DNA from: an uncultured Pseudomonadota bacterium
GTDB taxonomy: Bacteria; Pseudomonadota; Gammaproteobacteria; CAJXQU01
Length of the DNA stretch: 64,000 nt
Assembly (NCBI GenBank): GCA_913058255.1
Contig: CAJXQU010000003.1
Location: forward strand, 62,001 to 126,000
Direction of reading: 5' to 3'
In this document: positions 8,765 through 18,558 of the stretch, one piece after another
Layout of the letters: each line of letters begins with the position of its first letter
How positions within the stretch are numbered: position 1 is the first letter of the stretch
Made by a program: the position numbers and the translations under genes
Notes under the pieces: generated by a model
The model's input: the letters and a program-made list of their open reading frames with translations, nothing else
Database searches by the model: none
What the model was told of the DNA's origin: nothing

Positions 8765-10201
8765 ATGAATAAAAAACAATTACAACGTTATATAGAAAAA
8801 AAATGGGATGATTCGATCACCCCAGAGCTGATCGACTACATTCGCATTCCAAATAAATCGCCAGCTTTTGATCCTGACTGGCAAGAAAATGGCCATATGG
8901 AAAAAGTCGTTGATCAGTTTGTTCGTTGGGCAGCAGACCAGAATGTTCCAGATATCAACATTGAAGTGATTCGTTTAGAAGGCAGAACGCCACTCATCTA
9001 CATGGATATTCCAGCGACAGATAAAAAAGAAAAATCACCTTCAATTTTGCTCTACGGTCATCTCGACAAACAGCCTGAAATGAAAGGCTGGAAAGAAGGT
9101 CTAGGCCCATGGATCCCGGTAATCAAAGACAACAAACTCTACGGTCGCGGCGGCGCTGATGATGGTTATGCGATGTTCGCTTCACTAACAGCGATTACCG
9201 CATTACAAGAACAAAACATTCCACATGCGCGCTGCGTGGTCATTATCGAAGCCTGCGAAGAAAGTGGTAGTTATGACCTACCTTTTTATATTGATGAATT
9301 AGCCGATCGCATCGGCCAACCAAGTCTTGTCATCTGTTTAGATTCAGGTTGTGGAAACTATGATCAACTTTGGTGTACTTCTTCTTTACGCGGTTTAGCC
9401 GGCGGTACATTGTCTGTCGACATCATTGGCCAAGGCGCACATTCCGGTGATGCTAGCGGTATTGTTCCAGACTCATTTCGTATTATCAGACAAGTGATCG
9501 ATAGAATTGAAAGTGCTGAGACTGGCGAGATTTTACTTAAAGAAGCACAGGCTGAAATTCCTCAGTCACGACAAGACCAAGCGAAAATAGCCGCTGAAGT
9601 CATCGGTGAAGAATCCCACTCACGCTTCCCATTTGTCGGTGATGAAGACAGCAAAGCAGAACCTATCAGTTATGATCTGACTGAACTGGTTTTAAACAGA
9701 ACGTGGCGACCCGCATTATCCGTCATCGGTGCTGATGGCCTGCCTTCGGTTGAAGATGCCGGTAATGTCCTAAGACCGAACACAAGCCTAAAATTATCTC
9801 TACGCTTACCACCCACCATCGATGCAGAAATAGCCTCAACCAAACTAAAAGAAATATTAGAAACCAATCCGCCTTACAACGCTGAAATCCACTTCGAGCC
9901 AGACTGGACGGCCAGCGGCTGGCATGCACCAGAACTGTCTCCATGGCTAGAAGAATCGATCAATAAAGCCTCAAATAACTTCTTCGGCAAACAAGCCGTA
10001 CACATGGGCGAAGGAGGATCAATTCCATTTATGGGCATGCTCGGCGACAAGTTTCCCCAAGCGCAATTCATGATCACCGGCGTGCTTGGGCCGAAGTCAA
10101 ATGCACATGGGCCGAATGAGTTTTTGCATATTCCGACTGGGAAGAAATTGACCTGCTGTGTGGCTAAGGTGATTGCTGATCATTTTGGGATTGCTGGTTA
10201 A
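8765..10201 (+). CDS. M20 family metallopeptidase (dipeptidase)
   Basis: A 478-residue zinc peptidase starting at ATG 8765, just after dgkA; a longer frame from 8738 would run into dgkA. Metal ligands expected for the M20 family are visible: YGHLDKQP, GRGGADDG, EACEESGS, CLDSGCGN and the late SNAHGPNEF histidine. The dimerisation domain lies between about residues 215 and 370 (HSGDASGIVPDSFR). It most resembles the carnosinase/Xaa-dipeptidase branch. It has no signal peptide and is probably cytosolic. Confidence 0.92.
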   Translation: MNKKQLQRYIEKKWDDSITPELIDYIRIPNKSPAFDPDWQENGHMEKVVDQFVRWAADQNVPDINIEVIRLEGRTPLIYMDIPATDKKEKSPSILLYGHLDKQPEMKGWKEGLGPWIPVIKDNKLYGRGGADDGYAMFASLTAITALQEQNIPHARCVVIIEACEESGSYDLPFYIDELADRIGQPSLVICLDSGCGNYDQLWCTSSLRGLAGGTLSVDIIGQGAHSGDASGIVPDSFRIIRQVIDRIESAETGEILLKEAQAEIPQSRQDQAKIAAEVIGEESHSRFPFVGDEDSKAEPISYDLTELVLNRTWRPALSVIGADGLPSVEDAGNVLRPNTSLKLSLRLPPTIDAEIASTKLKEILETNPPYNAEIHFEPDWTASGWHAPELSPWLEESINKASNNFFGKQAVHMGEGGSIPFMGMLGDKFPQAQFMITGVLGPKSNAHGPNEFLHIPTGKKLTCCVAKVIADHFGIAG

Positions 10202-10375
10202 GCTTTTGCCGGATTGTACCCCAATGGAACTTCCTTCGAACCTGCTACGCTAACCCGACCTACATACTTTTAGAAATTCGGAGTAAAGTGTGAATGATGG
10301 AAAGACTATTCTTGTAAATGTTTTCCATTAAGATATTTTCTTTCCAGAAATATAATAAATAAAAAAGGAGTCATT

Positions 10376-11245
10376 ATGAAAGTAGGCATTATAGGTCTTG
10401 GCGCGATGGGCATGGGAATGGCCCTAAATCTATCTAAAAAAAATCAACTCTCTTCTTTCTGGAACCGTAGCAAAGAGCCGGCTCAAGAGTTATCAAACAC
10501 AACAGGACTTACCGCAGCAAACTCCCCTGCAGAAGTCGCTAGTCAGTCTGAGTTAATCATCATTTGTGTATCCCGTGATGCCGATGTCCTAGAGGTCGTC
10601 AATGCCATGCTTTCGGGTATCAAGGAAGGAACGATTGTTTTGGATACTTCTACGGTGAGTTCTAATACGGCGAAAGAAGTTTCTGACATTTTAAAAACCG
10701 TCGGTGCCCGCTTTCTTGATGGCCCTGTGTCTGGTGGTGTCGAGGGGGCGAAAAATGGCACGATGGCCATGATGATCGGGGGTAATGAAGTGGACTTAGA
10801 AAAAATCCGCAGTTGCCTAGAAATCATCACTGGGAATATTGTCTATATAGGCCCAACAGGAAGTGGCCAAGCCACGAAAGCGGTTAATCAAATTATGGTT
10901 GCGGGGATCAATCAAGCCGTCACAGAAGCATTAGCATTTGGTCAAGCAATGGATCTTGACATGGATAAAGTCATCGATGTTGTTGGCAGCGGGGCTGCAG
11001 CGAATTGGTTTCTGGATCACCGTGGTAAAACCATGCTGAAAAATGAGTTCAAGAACGGTTTTAAAGTTGCCTTGCACCATAAAGATTTATCGATCTGCCA
11101 AGATATGGCAAAAAACAATTCTGGCGTTGATTTACCAACGGTAGAAATGACGCTGGATAACTATCAAGAATTGATCAAGCAAGGTTATGGTGAAGAAGAT
11201 ATTTCCTCACTTTTCCGAATCAAAAAATCCACTCAAAAAACCTAA
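10376..11245 (+). CDS. NAD(P)-dependent beta-hydroxyacid dehydrogenase
   Basis: A 289-residue member of the 3-hydroxyisobutyrate / tartronate semialdehyde / succinic semialdehyde reductase family. It has the Rossmann motif GLGAMGMGMA (residues 7-16), the substrate-binding loop DGPVSGGVEGAKNGT near residue 120, and the catalytic lysine in GSGQATKAVNQ near residue 170. A good AAGGAG site precedes the ATG. The exact substrate is not determined by these motifs, and no pathway neighbours are present. Confidence 0.92.
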   Translation: MKVGIIGLGAMGMGMALNLSKKNQLSSFWNRSKEPAQELSNTTGLTAANSPAEVASQSELIIICVSRDADVLEVVNAMLSGIKEGTIVLDTSTVSSNTAKEVSDILKTVGARFLDGPVSGGVEGAKNGTMAMMIGGNEVDLEKIRSCLEIITGNIVYIGPTGSGQATKAVNQIMVAGINQAVTEALAFGQAMDLDMDKVIDVVGSGAAANWFLDHRGKTMLKNEFKNGFKVALHHKDLSICQDMAKNNSGVDLPTVEMTLDNYQELIKQGYGEEDISSLFRIKKSTQKT

Positions 11246-11268
11246 CGAATTAGTTAGGAAAAAAGGCT

Positions 11269-11290
11269 CTCTTCATAAAGAGGTGAAGAG
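11269..11290 (-). terminator. Intrinsic terminator of plsY
   Basis: A 7-bp perfect stem (CTCTTCA/TGAAGAG) with an 8-base loop. Read on the minus strand it is followed by AGCC and six T residues, as expected for a terminator just after the plsY stop at 11300. A second short repeat, CCTAAC/GTTAGG at 11241-11258, lies at the end of the convergent dehydrogenase gene. Confidence 0.6.
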
Positions 11291-11299
11291 GCAGGATCC

Positions 11300-11917
11300 T
11301 TAGGTTAAGTCACTATCTTGCGGTGGCTTTTTCTGTCCAAATTTGTTTTCATTTCCAGCGATTAATTTTTTAATATTTTCTTTATGTCGCCAAAAAATCA
11401 ATACCACCATAATAATGCTGCACACTAAATAATGAGGCAGTGGCATAAAGTAGCTAATCGCAAGCAAACTCACTAAAGATGCCGCTAACGCCGCGAGGGA
11501 TGAAAATCGAAAAAGTACCGCCATCAATACCCACATAGAAAGAAATGCGATGCCTACTTGCCAAGCAGTGGCAAAAATAACGCCTATAAAAGTCGCGATC
11601 CCTTTCCCACCTTCAAAGCCAAAGAAAATGGGATATAAATGGCCTAAAAATGCAGCAAGTCCGATACCCGCAATGATCAGATCTGGAGCACCCAGCATTT
11701 TTCCTATGAACACAGGAATAAGGCCTTTTAATAAATCGCCAGCCAGTGTGAGAAGGGCCGCAGGCTTGCCATGTAAACGCAGAACATTAGTTGTCCCAGG
11801 GTTATTAGAGCCACCTTGACGGGGATCTGAAAGTCCCATCATCTTGCAAACAACAACGGCTGAGCTGAAGGATCCAAGGAGGTATGCAAATATAAGGTAG
11901 CAAAGGTTTAGTATCAT
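11300..11917 (-). CDS. plsY: Acyl-phosphate:glycerol-3-phosphate acyltransferase
   Basis: A 205-residue inner-membrane enzyme that makes lysophosphatidic acid from acyl-phosphate and glycerol-3-phosphate. Family motifs are clear: YLLGSFSSA at the start, RQGGSNNPGTTNVLR (phosphate loop), GDLLKG and GHLYPIFFGFEGGKGIAT. It has about five membrane segments. It is divergent from folB, the arrangement common in gammaproteobacteria. Confidence 0.96.
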   Translation of the reverse strand: MILNLCYLIFAYLLGSFSSAVVVCKMMGLSDPRQGGSNNPGTTNVLRLHGKPAALLTLAGDLLKGLIPVFIGKMLGAPDLIIAGIGLAAFLGHLYPIFFGFEGGKGIATFIGVIFATAWQVGIAFLSMWVLMAVLFRFSSLAALAASLVSLLAISYFMPLPHYLVCSIIMVVLIFWRHKENIKKLIAGNENKFGQKKPPQDSDLT

Positions 11918-12004
11918 ATTAAGACGTTTAATTTATATTATTGGGTTTATATTATTGGGTTTTGCGCTTAGGCTTAATAAAAATACTTTGGAGCTAATAT
12001 CAAC

Positions 12005-12361
12005 ATGGACATAATATACCTGACTGATTTGAGAATCGACACCGTTATTGGTGTTTATGATTGGGAACGTAAAATTAAACAAACCTTGATCTTCGATCTG
12101 GAGATTGGTACCGACATTCGCAAAGCGGGTGAAACGGATGATCTGCAATATACCGTCGATTATGCCGCTGTTGCTGAACGTCTGGTGGAATATGTTGAGG
12201 CCAGTAGCTTTAAACTAATCGAGTCCGTCGCAGAAGGCATAGCAGACATTATTCTGAACGAGTTTGATGCGCCTTGGATGCGCTTAAAGATCAACAAAAA
12301 AGGAGCTGTCCCAATCGTCCGTGATATTGGTGTCATCATCGAAAGAAGCCGTGACTCATAA
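12005..12361 (+). CDS. folB: Dihydroneopterin aldolase
   Basis: A 118-residue protein of the tunnelling-fold family, usual length. The N-terminus MDIIYLTDLRIDTVIGVYDWE and the YTVDYAAVAE, SFKLIESVAEGIAD and INKKGAVPIVRDIGV blocks match FolB, which converts dihydroneopterin to hydroxymethyl-dihydropterin for folate. Its last 11 bases overlap folK, so the two folate genes are coupled. Confidence 0.96.
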   Translation: MDIIYLTDLRIDTVIGVYDWERKIKQTLIFDLEIGTDIRKAGETDDLQYTVDYAAVAERLVEYVEASSFKLIESVAEGIADIILNEFDAPWMRLKINKKGAVPIVRDIGVIIERSRDS

Positions 12362-12863
12362 GGTCTTTATTGGTATCGGCAGTAATTATGAGCGTGAAAA
12401 AAACATTACTCTCGCGCTAACTGCGCTACGAGATACATTTGGTGAACTGCTACTCTCAAACGTCTACGAAACCGTAGCGATGGATAGCCTTGCCCGCCGA
12501 AATCACGCTAATAATTATTATAATCTTGCCGTCGGTTTAAACACTAAATTATCCCCCTTACAAACGAACCAATGCTTGAAAGCTATTGAAACAAGTGCCG
12601 GGATTCGCCGAAATAAAGTTTGCCCATTAGACATAGATTTATTGCTGTATGATGACCTGATTCAACATGATGCGGAACTTGATCTTCCGCGTCGCGACAT
12701 TCTGGATTATGCCTACGTTACGATTCCCTTGGTTGAGATAAATGCTGATCAGCGGCATCCAGAAACAGGAAAAACATTTAAAGAGCATAGCCAATCAGAT
12801 AACATTACTCATCAAAAAGTATGGCTTACTAATTTCAATGAGGGGAAAATTCATGTTTCTTAA
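12351..12863 (+). CDS. folK: Hydroxymethyl-dihydropterin pyrophosphokinase
   Basis: A 170-residue HPPK when started at GTG 12351, which gives MTHKVFIGIGSNYEREKN, the typical FolK N-terminus. An upstream ATG at 12321 would overlap folB by 41 bases and add ten residues not seen in the family. It has the ATP/Mg signature CPLDIDLLLYDD in place of the usual RTLDLDLLLY pattern and a LPRRDILDYAYVTIPLVEI block. It acts directly after FolB in the folate pathway and overlaps it by 11 bases. Confidence 0.93.
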   Translation: MTHKVFIGIGSNYEREKNITLALTALRDTFGELLLSNVYETVAMDSLARRNHANNYYNLAVGLNTKLSPLQTNQCLKAIETSAGIRRNKVCPLDIDLLLYDDLIQHDAELDLPRRDILDYAYVTIPLVEINADQRHPETGKTFKEHSQSDNITHQKVWLTNFNEGKIHVS

Positions 12864-13296
12864 TCGCTTAAAATTAACACATCTTTTTACTACTTCGATC
12901 GTCTGTATAAGCTTAATGCTTTCAGCCTGCACATCAATGGATAGTTCCAAACGCATGGATAATATTAGCGACAGCCTCAACAGTTTTAGGAAAGCCGTGC
13001 GCTGGGGGTACTATGATGAAGCAACCCGCTATATTCAACTTAAAGATTACACACAAACCATGCGCGATACTGAGTATTTAAAAAATATCCGCATAACATC
13101 CTATGAATATGGTCAAAAACACTTTTCAGAAGATAAAAATAAACTCGACGTTATCGCCTTGATCAGTTTTTATGACGTCAATCGCGGTTCTGTCCGTTCA
13201 ATTTCGGAAAAACAAAGCTGGTGGTTTGATGAGGAAAACAAACGCTGGTTCCTCGATGGAGATATTCCTGACTTCACCGATATATCGCGTCAATAG
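12853..13296 (+). CDS. Lipoprotein of unknown function
   Basis: A 147-residue protein starting at ATG 12853, 11 bases inside the end of folK. It has a signal sequence and lipobox LMLSAC|TS, so Cys is lipidated and the protein sits in the envelope. The residue after Cys is Thr, which does not suggest retention in the inner membrane. The mature domain (RKAVRWGYYDEATRYI, WWFDEENKRWFLDG) resembles conserved hypothetical lipoproteins. Function unknown. Position in the fol operon is probably incidental. Confidence 0.82.
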   Translation: MFLNRLKLTHLFTTSIVCISLMLSACTSMDSSKRMDNISDSLNSFRKAVRWGYYDEATRYIQLKDYTQTMRDTEYLKNIRITSYEYGQKHFSEDKNKLDVIALISFYDVNRGSVRSISEKQSWWFDEENKRWFLDGDIPDFTDISRQ

Positions 13297-14457
13297 ATGC
13301 TCGGCTTCCCTCCCCCCGAGCCAGCAGCCCTTGAGCTTAGTGAACAGTTACAAGCAAAAATTCGTCAAAGAATCCTAACAAAAGGCGGCAGTATTTCATT
13401 TGCAAACTTTATGCATATGGCCTTATACGAACCAGGGTTGGGATATTACAGTGCCGGCTCAGCCAAGTTTGGGTCTGCAGGCGATTTTATTACCGCGCCC
13501 GAAACATCCTCATTATTTGGACGTTGTTTTGCTCGTCAAATTCATCAAGTCTTTCAAGAGCTTGATCAAAAAATTATTCTCGAGTTTGGTGCTGGCAGTG
13601 GGCGGCTTGCTTGTGATGTTTTAAAAGAGCTAGAAAAACTACACGCCTTGCCTGATACCTATCTTATTTTAGAAGTTAGTGCCGATCTACGCGAACGGCA
13701 GCAACAATTAATCAAAACCCAACTACCCCATCTAATGGATAAAGTTGAATGGCTAGATTCCCTCCCAGATGAAAAATTCAGCGGGGTGGTTTTGGCCAAT
13801 GAGATTTTAGATGCGATGCCTATTGAACGGTTTCAAATCACCGCCGAAGGCATTCAAGAACAACAAGTAACTTTCGATTCAGGCCAGTTCAGCTATACCA
13901 ACAAGCTCGCTTCAAATACGCTCATAACCGCAGTAGAATCAATCTGCGTCGATCTACCTCTTGGCTATACATCAGAAATTAACCGTTCTCTCCCCGCTTG
14001 GTTCAACGGAATTTCTAACTCACTCTCTTGTGGTGTAATTTTCTGTGTCGATTACGGCTATACACAACGTGATTATTATCATCCTGAACGAATAAATGGT
14101 ACGTTAATCTGCCACTACAGACACCGATCTCACGATGACCCATTTTTTGCCATTGGGCTTCAAGATCTCAGCGCTTCGGTCGATTTTACTAGTACGGCAG
14201 ATGCAGCTTTCAACAATGGACTATCCGTTGCAGGTTATACCACACAGGCGATGTTTTTATTAGCTTGTGGCTTAACCGAGCTACTCGAGGATGAAAAGGA
14301 ACACAATCCCGAACAATATTTACTGTTTTCCCAACAAGCGAAAACACTCACCTTGCCTGCAGAAATGGGTGAGCCATTTAAAGTGATCGGGCTGACCAAA
14401 CAATTAGACATTCCCTTATTAGGGTTTGAAATAAACGATATGCTAGATCGGTTATAA
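13297..14457 (+). CDS. SAM-dependent methyltransferase, MidA/NDUFAF7 family
   Basis: A 386-residue protein of the DUF185/COG1565 family, whose eukaryotic member NDUFAF7 methylates an arginine of complex I. The N-terminal FANFMHMALYEPGLGYYSAG and GDFITAPETSSLFG motifs are followed by the SAM loop LEFGAGSGRLACD and the NEILDAMPIERF block. The ATG directly follows the lipoprotein stop (TAGATG). The bacterial substrate is not established. Confidence 0.92.
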   Translation: MLGFPPPEPAALELSEQLQAKIRQRILTKGGSISFANFMHMALYEPGLGYYSAGSAKFGSAGDFITAPETSSLFGRCFARQIHQVFQELDQKIILEFGAGSGRLACDVLKELEKLHALPDTYLILEVSADLRERQQQLIKTQLPHLMDKVEWLDSLPDEKFSGVVLANEILDAMPIERFQITAEGIQEQQVTFDSGQFSYTNKLASNTLITAVESICVDLPLGYTSEINRSLPAWFNGISNSLSCGVIFCVDYGYTQRDYYHPERINGTLICHYRHRSHDDPFFAIGLQDLSASVDFTSTADAAFNNGLSVAGYTTQAMFLLACGLTELLEDEKEHNPEQYLLFSQQAKTLTLPAEMGEPFKVIGLTKQLDIPLLGFEINDMLDRL

Positions 14458-14522
14458 GCTTTTAGCCGAATCAATCTAGCGATATCTTAGATTAATATAA
14501 AGGCTTAAAACAGGAAACCATT

Positions 14523-15335
14523 TTGGACTTAATACAACTTATCGTACTCGCCCTCATTCAAGGGCTAACAGAATTTCTCCCGATCTCCAGCTCGGCTCAC
14601 TTGATCTTGTTACCACTATTAACAGGCTGGGCAGATCAAGGTTTAGTCTACGATGTTGCTGTTCACTTTGGCTCTCTTTTTGCGGTAGTGTTCTACTTCC
14701 GCGAAGACATCAAACACGTTCTGTTTGCTTGGTTTTCCTCCGTGTCAGGTGGAGAGCAAACAGCCAATAGTCGTCTTGGCTGGGCCGTTATCCTTGGAAC
14801 TATTCCCGCCGTTATCGTTGGCTTGTTACTCAAAGACTATATCGAAAACGAACTACGAAGCCCACTCGTTATCGCCACAACAACCATCGTCTTTGGTTTA
14901 TTACTTTGGTATGCCGATACGAGTGCTAAACACGTCCGTGATGAAAAATCGCTCAGCATAAAAGACGTTATGTTCATAGGTATAGCCCAAGCTATCGCCT
15001 TAATTCCAGGCACTTCGCGCTCAGGTATCACCATAACGGCAGGTCTCATGCTTGGTTTAACTCGACAAGCAGCGGCTCGCTTTTCATTCCTACTTTCAGT
15101 TCCCTTAATCCTTGCAGCAACGGGGTTAAAAACCAAAGATCTTATCGAAGCCGGTGGAGCAATTGATGTTTCTGGCCTGCTCATTGTTGTCGCCCTGTCT
15201 GCAGTGAGTGCTTATATTTGTATCCACTACTTCCTGAAAATCATCGATCGCATTGGAATGTTGCCATTTGTCATCTATCGGCTACTGTTGGGAACCTTCC
15301 TTTTCTGGTTACTACTTGTTCATACAGCAGCCTAA
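14523..15335 (+). CDS. uppP: Undecaprenyl-diphosphate phosphatase
   Basis: A 270-residue membrane phosphatase that recycles the lipid carrier for cell-wall and polysaccharide synthesis. It has the two signature blocks: QGLTEFLPISSSAHL near the N-terminus and IPGTSRSGITITAGL near residue 165. It starts with TTG at 14523 behind an AGGAAA site. It stands directly upstream of the polysaccharide genes, which also depend on undecaprenyl phosphate carriers in most systems. Confidence 0.96.
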   Translation: MDLIQLIVLALIQGLTEFLPISSSAHLILLPLLTGWADQGLVYDVAVHFGSLFAVVFYFREDIKHVLFAWFSSVSGGEQTANSRLGWAVILGTIPAVIVGLLLKDYIENELRSPLVIATTTIVFGLLLWYADTSAKHVRDEKSLSIKDVMFIGIAQAIALIPGTSRSGITITAGLMLGLTRQAAARFSFLLSVPLILAATGLKTKDLIEAGGAIDVSGLLIVVALSAVSAYICIHYFLKIIDRIGMLPFVIYRLLLGTFLFWLLLVHTAA

Positions 15336-15394
15336 ACTTTTCACTGATATGTGCCGCTAACTTGTGAGTTAAAAGCGAATTAGAAATATAAATT

Positions 15395-16168
15395 ATGGCA
15401 AGACAATACCCCGTTTTGATGTATCACGGAATTCATGATTCTGAAAATGAACCAGGCCGCTTTGATTCTGTTTACAGCGTCACGCATCAGCAATATATCG
15501 AACAACTGGATTGGCTAAAAGATAATGGCTACAGAGCCTGCACACTGGCCCAGGCCGACACGGCAGCAAATGATGAAAAACTTGTTGTCATAACGTTTGA
15601 TGATGGTGATGCGACCAACTTTACTGCCGGCCTAGCGCCTTTGAAGGAGCGAGACATGCTCGCCGAGTTTTACATCACAAGCGATTGGATCGATAACGAT
15701 TTTAGCATGAGTTCGGATCAACTTCGCGAGCTTGATCAGTCTGGTATGGCGATCGATTCACATGGCAAAACGCATCAATATCTTAGTGATTTAGAGGATG
15801 CTGAAATACGCTTAGAGCTAGAAGAAAGTAAGCGTAAACTAGAAAAGATTCTCGATCATGAAATAACCACCATTGCCCTACCCGGTGGTCGTGGCGACCA
15901 ACGAACACGAACTATAGCAAAAGAGTTAGGCTACAAAAAACTCTGTACCTCAGTACTCGGCTATAACGATAAAGGGTCTGACCCCTTTAAATTAAATCGT
16001 ATCGCCATTACACGTCCGCTTAGTCTTGAAGACTTTGCTTCTTTAGTCTCAGCCGATGGCCGTGTTATGCGTAAGTTAAAACTTCGCCAGTTTATTCTAA
16101 CCAGCATGAAAGCAGTGCTTGGGAATAAACTTTACGAAGTTGTTCGTAATAAATTTTTACCTGGTTAA
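15395..16168 (+). CDS. Polysaccharide deacetylase family protein
   Basis: A 257-residue NodB-fold protein. Motif 1 is ITFDDGD (the Asp pair binds metal and acts as base); motif 2 is IDSHGKTHQYLSD, where SHGKTH matches the H(S/T)xxH metal-binding pattern. A late LPGGRGDQRT block matches motif 3. No signal peptide is evident. It heads an operon with two glycosyltransferases, so it probably removes acetyl groups from a polysaccharide or its precursor. It could be the deacetylase of an exosortase-linked polymer locus, which is inference. Confidence 0.88.
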   Translation: MARQYPVLMYHGIHDSENEPGRFDSVYSVTHQQYIEQLDWLKDNGYRACTLAQADTAANDEKLVVITFDDGDATNFTAGLAPLKERDMLAEFYITSDWIDNDFSMSSDQLRELDQSGMAIDSHGKTHQYLSDLEDAEIRLELEESKRKLEKILDHEITTIALPGGRGDQRTRTIAKELGYKKLCTSVLGYNDKGSDPFKLNRIAITRPLSLEDFASLVSADGRVMRKLKLRQFILTSMKAVLGNKLYEVVRNKFLPG

Positions 16169-16184
16169 TAAAGAGATCGACTTA

Positions 16185-17312
16185 ATGATATTAATCTTTT
16201 GGCTTAGCGCCCTATTCCTTTTTTATACCTATATCGGTTATCCCCTGCTGATGTTTTTGTGGGCTAAACTTCGTCCAAATAAAGTTGCAATGAGCGAATA
16301 TGAACCGACAGTAACAGTCGTCATTTCAGCGTTCAACGAAGAAGATAAAATCGTTCCGCGCATAGAAAACCTTTTGCAACAAAATTACCCTGAAGACAAG
16401 CTAAAGATCATTGTTGTATCTGATGGTTCTACCGATGAAACGACCAGCAGGCTAAAACAACTCAACACCGATCGCTTACATATAATTCCACTAGAACGTA
16501 ACTGGGGAAAATCGATTGCCGTCAGTCGTGGCGTATCAGAAGCAACGGGGGAAGTTATCGTTTTTGCCGACGTCAGACAACGCTTCTGTCCAGATGCAAT
16601 TCGTTCATTAGCCCAACCATTTTCTGATAAACAAATAGGTGCAACCACAGGCGAGCTGATTTTAGAATCATCAGGTTCTGATCAGGAGCTAGAAGGCGTT
16701 GGTCTATATTGGAAATACGAAAAAATGATCCGTGATTCAGAAAGTACCGTTGATTCAATGGTCGGGGCAACGGGTGCCATTTACGCAATCCGACGCTCAC
16801 TCTACGAACCTCTCCCCGAAGGCATTATTCTTGATGATGTCCTGACACCAATGCGCATAGCAAAACAAGGCTACCGCGTTTGTATGGTTCGCGATGCCAT
16901 CGCATATGATCAATTAAGTGGTTCAGGTGGAGAAGAATTTGCACGAAAAGTGAGAACACTTGCTGGTAATTTTCAACTCATGCAAGTTGCTCCTTGGATC
17001 AATAGTCCATTCAAAAACAGATTATTTTTCCAATGGATTTCACATAAAGTATGTCGACTGTTCTCACCCTACGCGATGATTTTATTACTACTCTCATCAT
17101 TCCTGATCGGGCATCCCTTTTATAGCTTCATAGGGCTATTGCAGCTGGTTGTATATATCGCTGCCACCGCAGGTTTAGTTGCAATGGCGCAAGGAAAAAA
17201 AGTAAAGCTCGTCGGTACAGCTTCGAGTTTTCTAATGCTAAATATCACCGCAGTCGTCGGACTATATTCAATTCTTACTGGCCAAACCGCCAGCTTATGG
17301 AAGAAACACTAA
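16185..17312 (+). CDS. Membrane glycosyltransferase, family 2
   Basis: A 375-residue processive-type GT2 enzyme, started at ATG 16185, after the deacetylase stop; a longer frame from 16119 overlaps that gene. It has an N-terminal membrane helix, nucleotide-sugar motifs VVISAFNEED and VSDGSTDETT, an ADVRQRF metal-binding position, the EDD-like ILDDVLTPMR, and two or three C-terminal membrane helices. The pattern matches polymerising or export-coupled transferases. It overlaps the next gene in a TAATG junction. Confidence 0.9.
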   Translation: MILIFWLSALFLFYTYIGYPLLMFLWAKLRPNKVAMSEYEPTVTVVISAFNEEDKIVPRIENLLQQNYPEDKLKIIVVSDGSTDETTSRLKQLNTDRLHIIPLERNWGKSIAVSRGVSEATGEVIVFADVRQRFCPDAIRSLAQPFSDKQIGATTGELILESSGSDQELEGVGLYWKYEKMIRDSESTVDSMVGATGAIYAIRRSLYEPLPEGIILDDVLTPMRIAKQGYRVCMVRDAIAYDQLSGSGGEEFARKVRTLAGNFQLMQVAPWINSPFKNRLFFQWISHKVCRLFSPYAMILLLLSSFLIGHPFYSFIGLLQLVVYIAATAGLVAMAQGKKVKLVGTASSFLMLNITAVVGLYSILTGQTASLWKKH

Positions 17313-18535
17313 TGGCTAAAATTTTATTTGTAACAACACGAATACCTTACCCACCTTGGGAAGGTCACCAGATCCGTACCTACAATCTGCTGAAACGTGT
17401 TTGTGATGTCCATGAAGTAAAACTTGTTTCTTTTGTTCGCAGTGATGAAGATCCAGCACATGCCGATCATTTACGCACTATTTGTAAATCGGTTGACCTA
17501 ATAAAAATTCCCGCCGACCAAACTAAATTTAAATTATTTAAGACCATCCTTTCAGGTGTCTTAACTAAAACACCGTTCGTCGTTAAAAAATATTCTGCGC
17601 CTGAAATGGAACAAAGATTACGTCAAGTGATTGAACAAGATTCACCTGATCTAGTTCACTTTGACATGCTACCACTTGCGCAATATTTACCACTGTGTGG
17701 AAATATTCCAACGATTTTAAATGATCACAATGTCGAAAGTTTATTGGTTGAACGACGTGCAGAAGCAACCTCTTCAATTCCACAAAAAATATTCTTTTCA
17801 AACCAAGCTCCTAAGCTTGAACAGTTTGAAATTTTCGCCTCAAAAACCGCAACTCAAGTACTCGCTTGCTCGCAAGACGATGCCGATATCCTTAGCAAAA
17901 TGGGGCAATCAGATGGCAACAATAAAGCTATCAATATTATTGCCAACGGTGTCGATATCGAACAATTTCAACCAAATCAAATAGATACTTCAGCTTCTGT
18001 TCAGGTTGATCCAAATAAAATCATATTCGTCGGTGGCATGGGCTGGTTCCCGAACAAGGACGGAATGAACTTTTTCATCAAGGAAGCGATGCCGTTGATC
18101 AGTGAAAAAAACCCTGACGCTCGTTTAATCGTCGTCGGAAAATCCAATGGATTGGACATACCTGATCAACTGCGGGACCAGATCTCTGCCACCGGCTTCG
18201 TTGATGACTTTCGACCACTCGTACATGAAGCAGGTGTTTACATTTTACCTCTGCGTGTCGGCAGTGGCACCCGCCTGAAATTACTCGAAGCAATGGCGAT
18301 GGGTAAAGCGATTGTCTCTACACGAATAGGTGCTGAAGGTGTTGTGCTGGAAGATGGCAAAAACATTCTTATGGCCGATACTCCACAAGAAATTGCCGAT
18401 GCCGTGCTCAAACTCATGGGTGATGCTGAATTACGTGATCGTCTCGGCAAAGCCGCACACGAACAAGCAGAAAAACTTTATGACTGGCGTATACTCGGCG
18501 ATAAATTATTAGCGGTTTATGACACCATGCTATGA
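17312..18535 (+). CDS. Glycosyltransferase family 4, PEP-CTERM/EPS-associated type
   Basis: A 407-residue GT-B enzyme starting at ATG 17312, overlapping the GT2 stop. The N-terminus FVTTRIPYPPWEGHQIRTYN and the HFDMLPLAQYLP/NDHNVES blocks resemble the sugar transferase family found with exosortase systems (TIGR03087-like; recalled similarity, not searched). The C-terminal nucleotide-binding half has FVGGMGWFPNKDG and PLRVGSGTRLKLLEAMAMGK. It likely adds a sugar to an exopolysaccharide repeat. Confidence 0.88.
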   Translation: MAKILFVTTRIPYPPWEGHQIRTYNLLKRVCDVHEVKLVSFVRSDEDPAHADHLRTICKSVDLIKIPADQTKFKLFKTILSGVLTKTPFVVKKYSAPEMEQRLRQVIEQDSPDLVHFDMLPLAQYLPLCGNIPTILNDHNVESLLVERRAEATSSIPQKIFFSNQAPKLEQFEIFASKTATQVLACSQDDADILSKMGQSDGNNKAINIIANGVDIEQFQPNQIDTSASVQVDPNKIIFVGGMGWFPNKDGMNFFIKEAMPLISEKNPDARLIVVGKSNGLDIPDQLRDQISATGFVDDFRPLVHEAGVYILPLRVGSGTRLKLLEAMAMGKAIVSTRIGAEGVVLEDGKNILMADTPQEIADAVLKLMGDAELRDRLGKAAHEQAEKLYDWRILGDKLLAVYDTML

Positions 18536-18558
18536 TCATTTCCTCAAGGAGGATTAAA

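Noticed and set aside
14837-15184. A 115-codon frame on the strand opposite uppP
   Set aside because: It is the complement of conserved uppP sequence and shows no motif or ribosome site.
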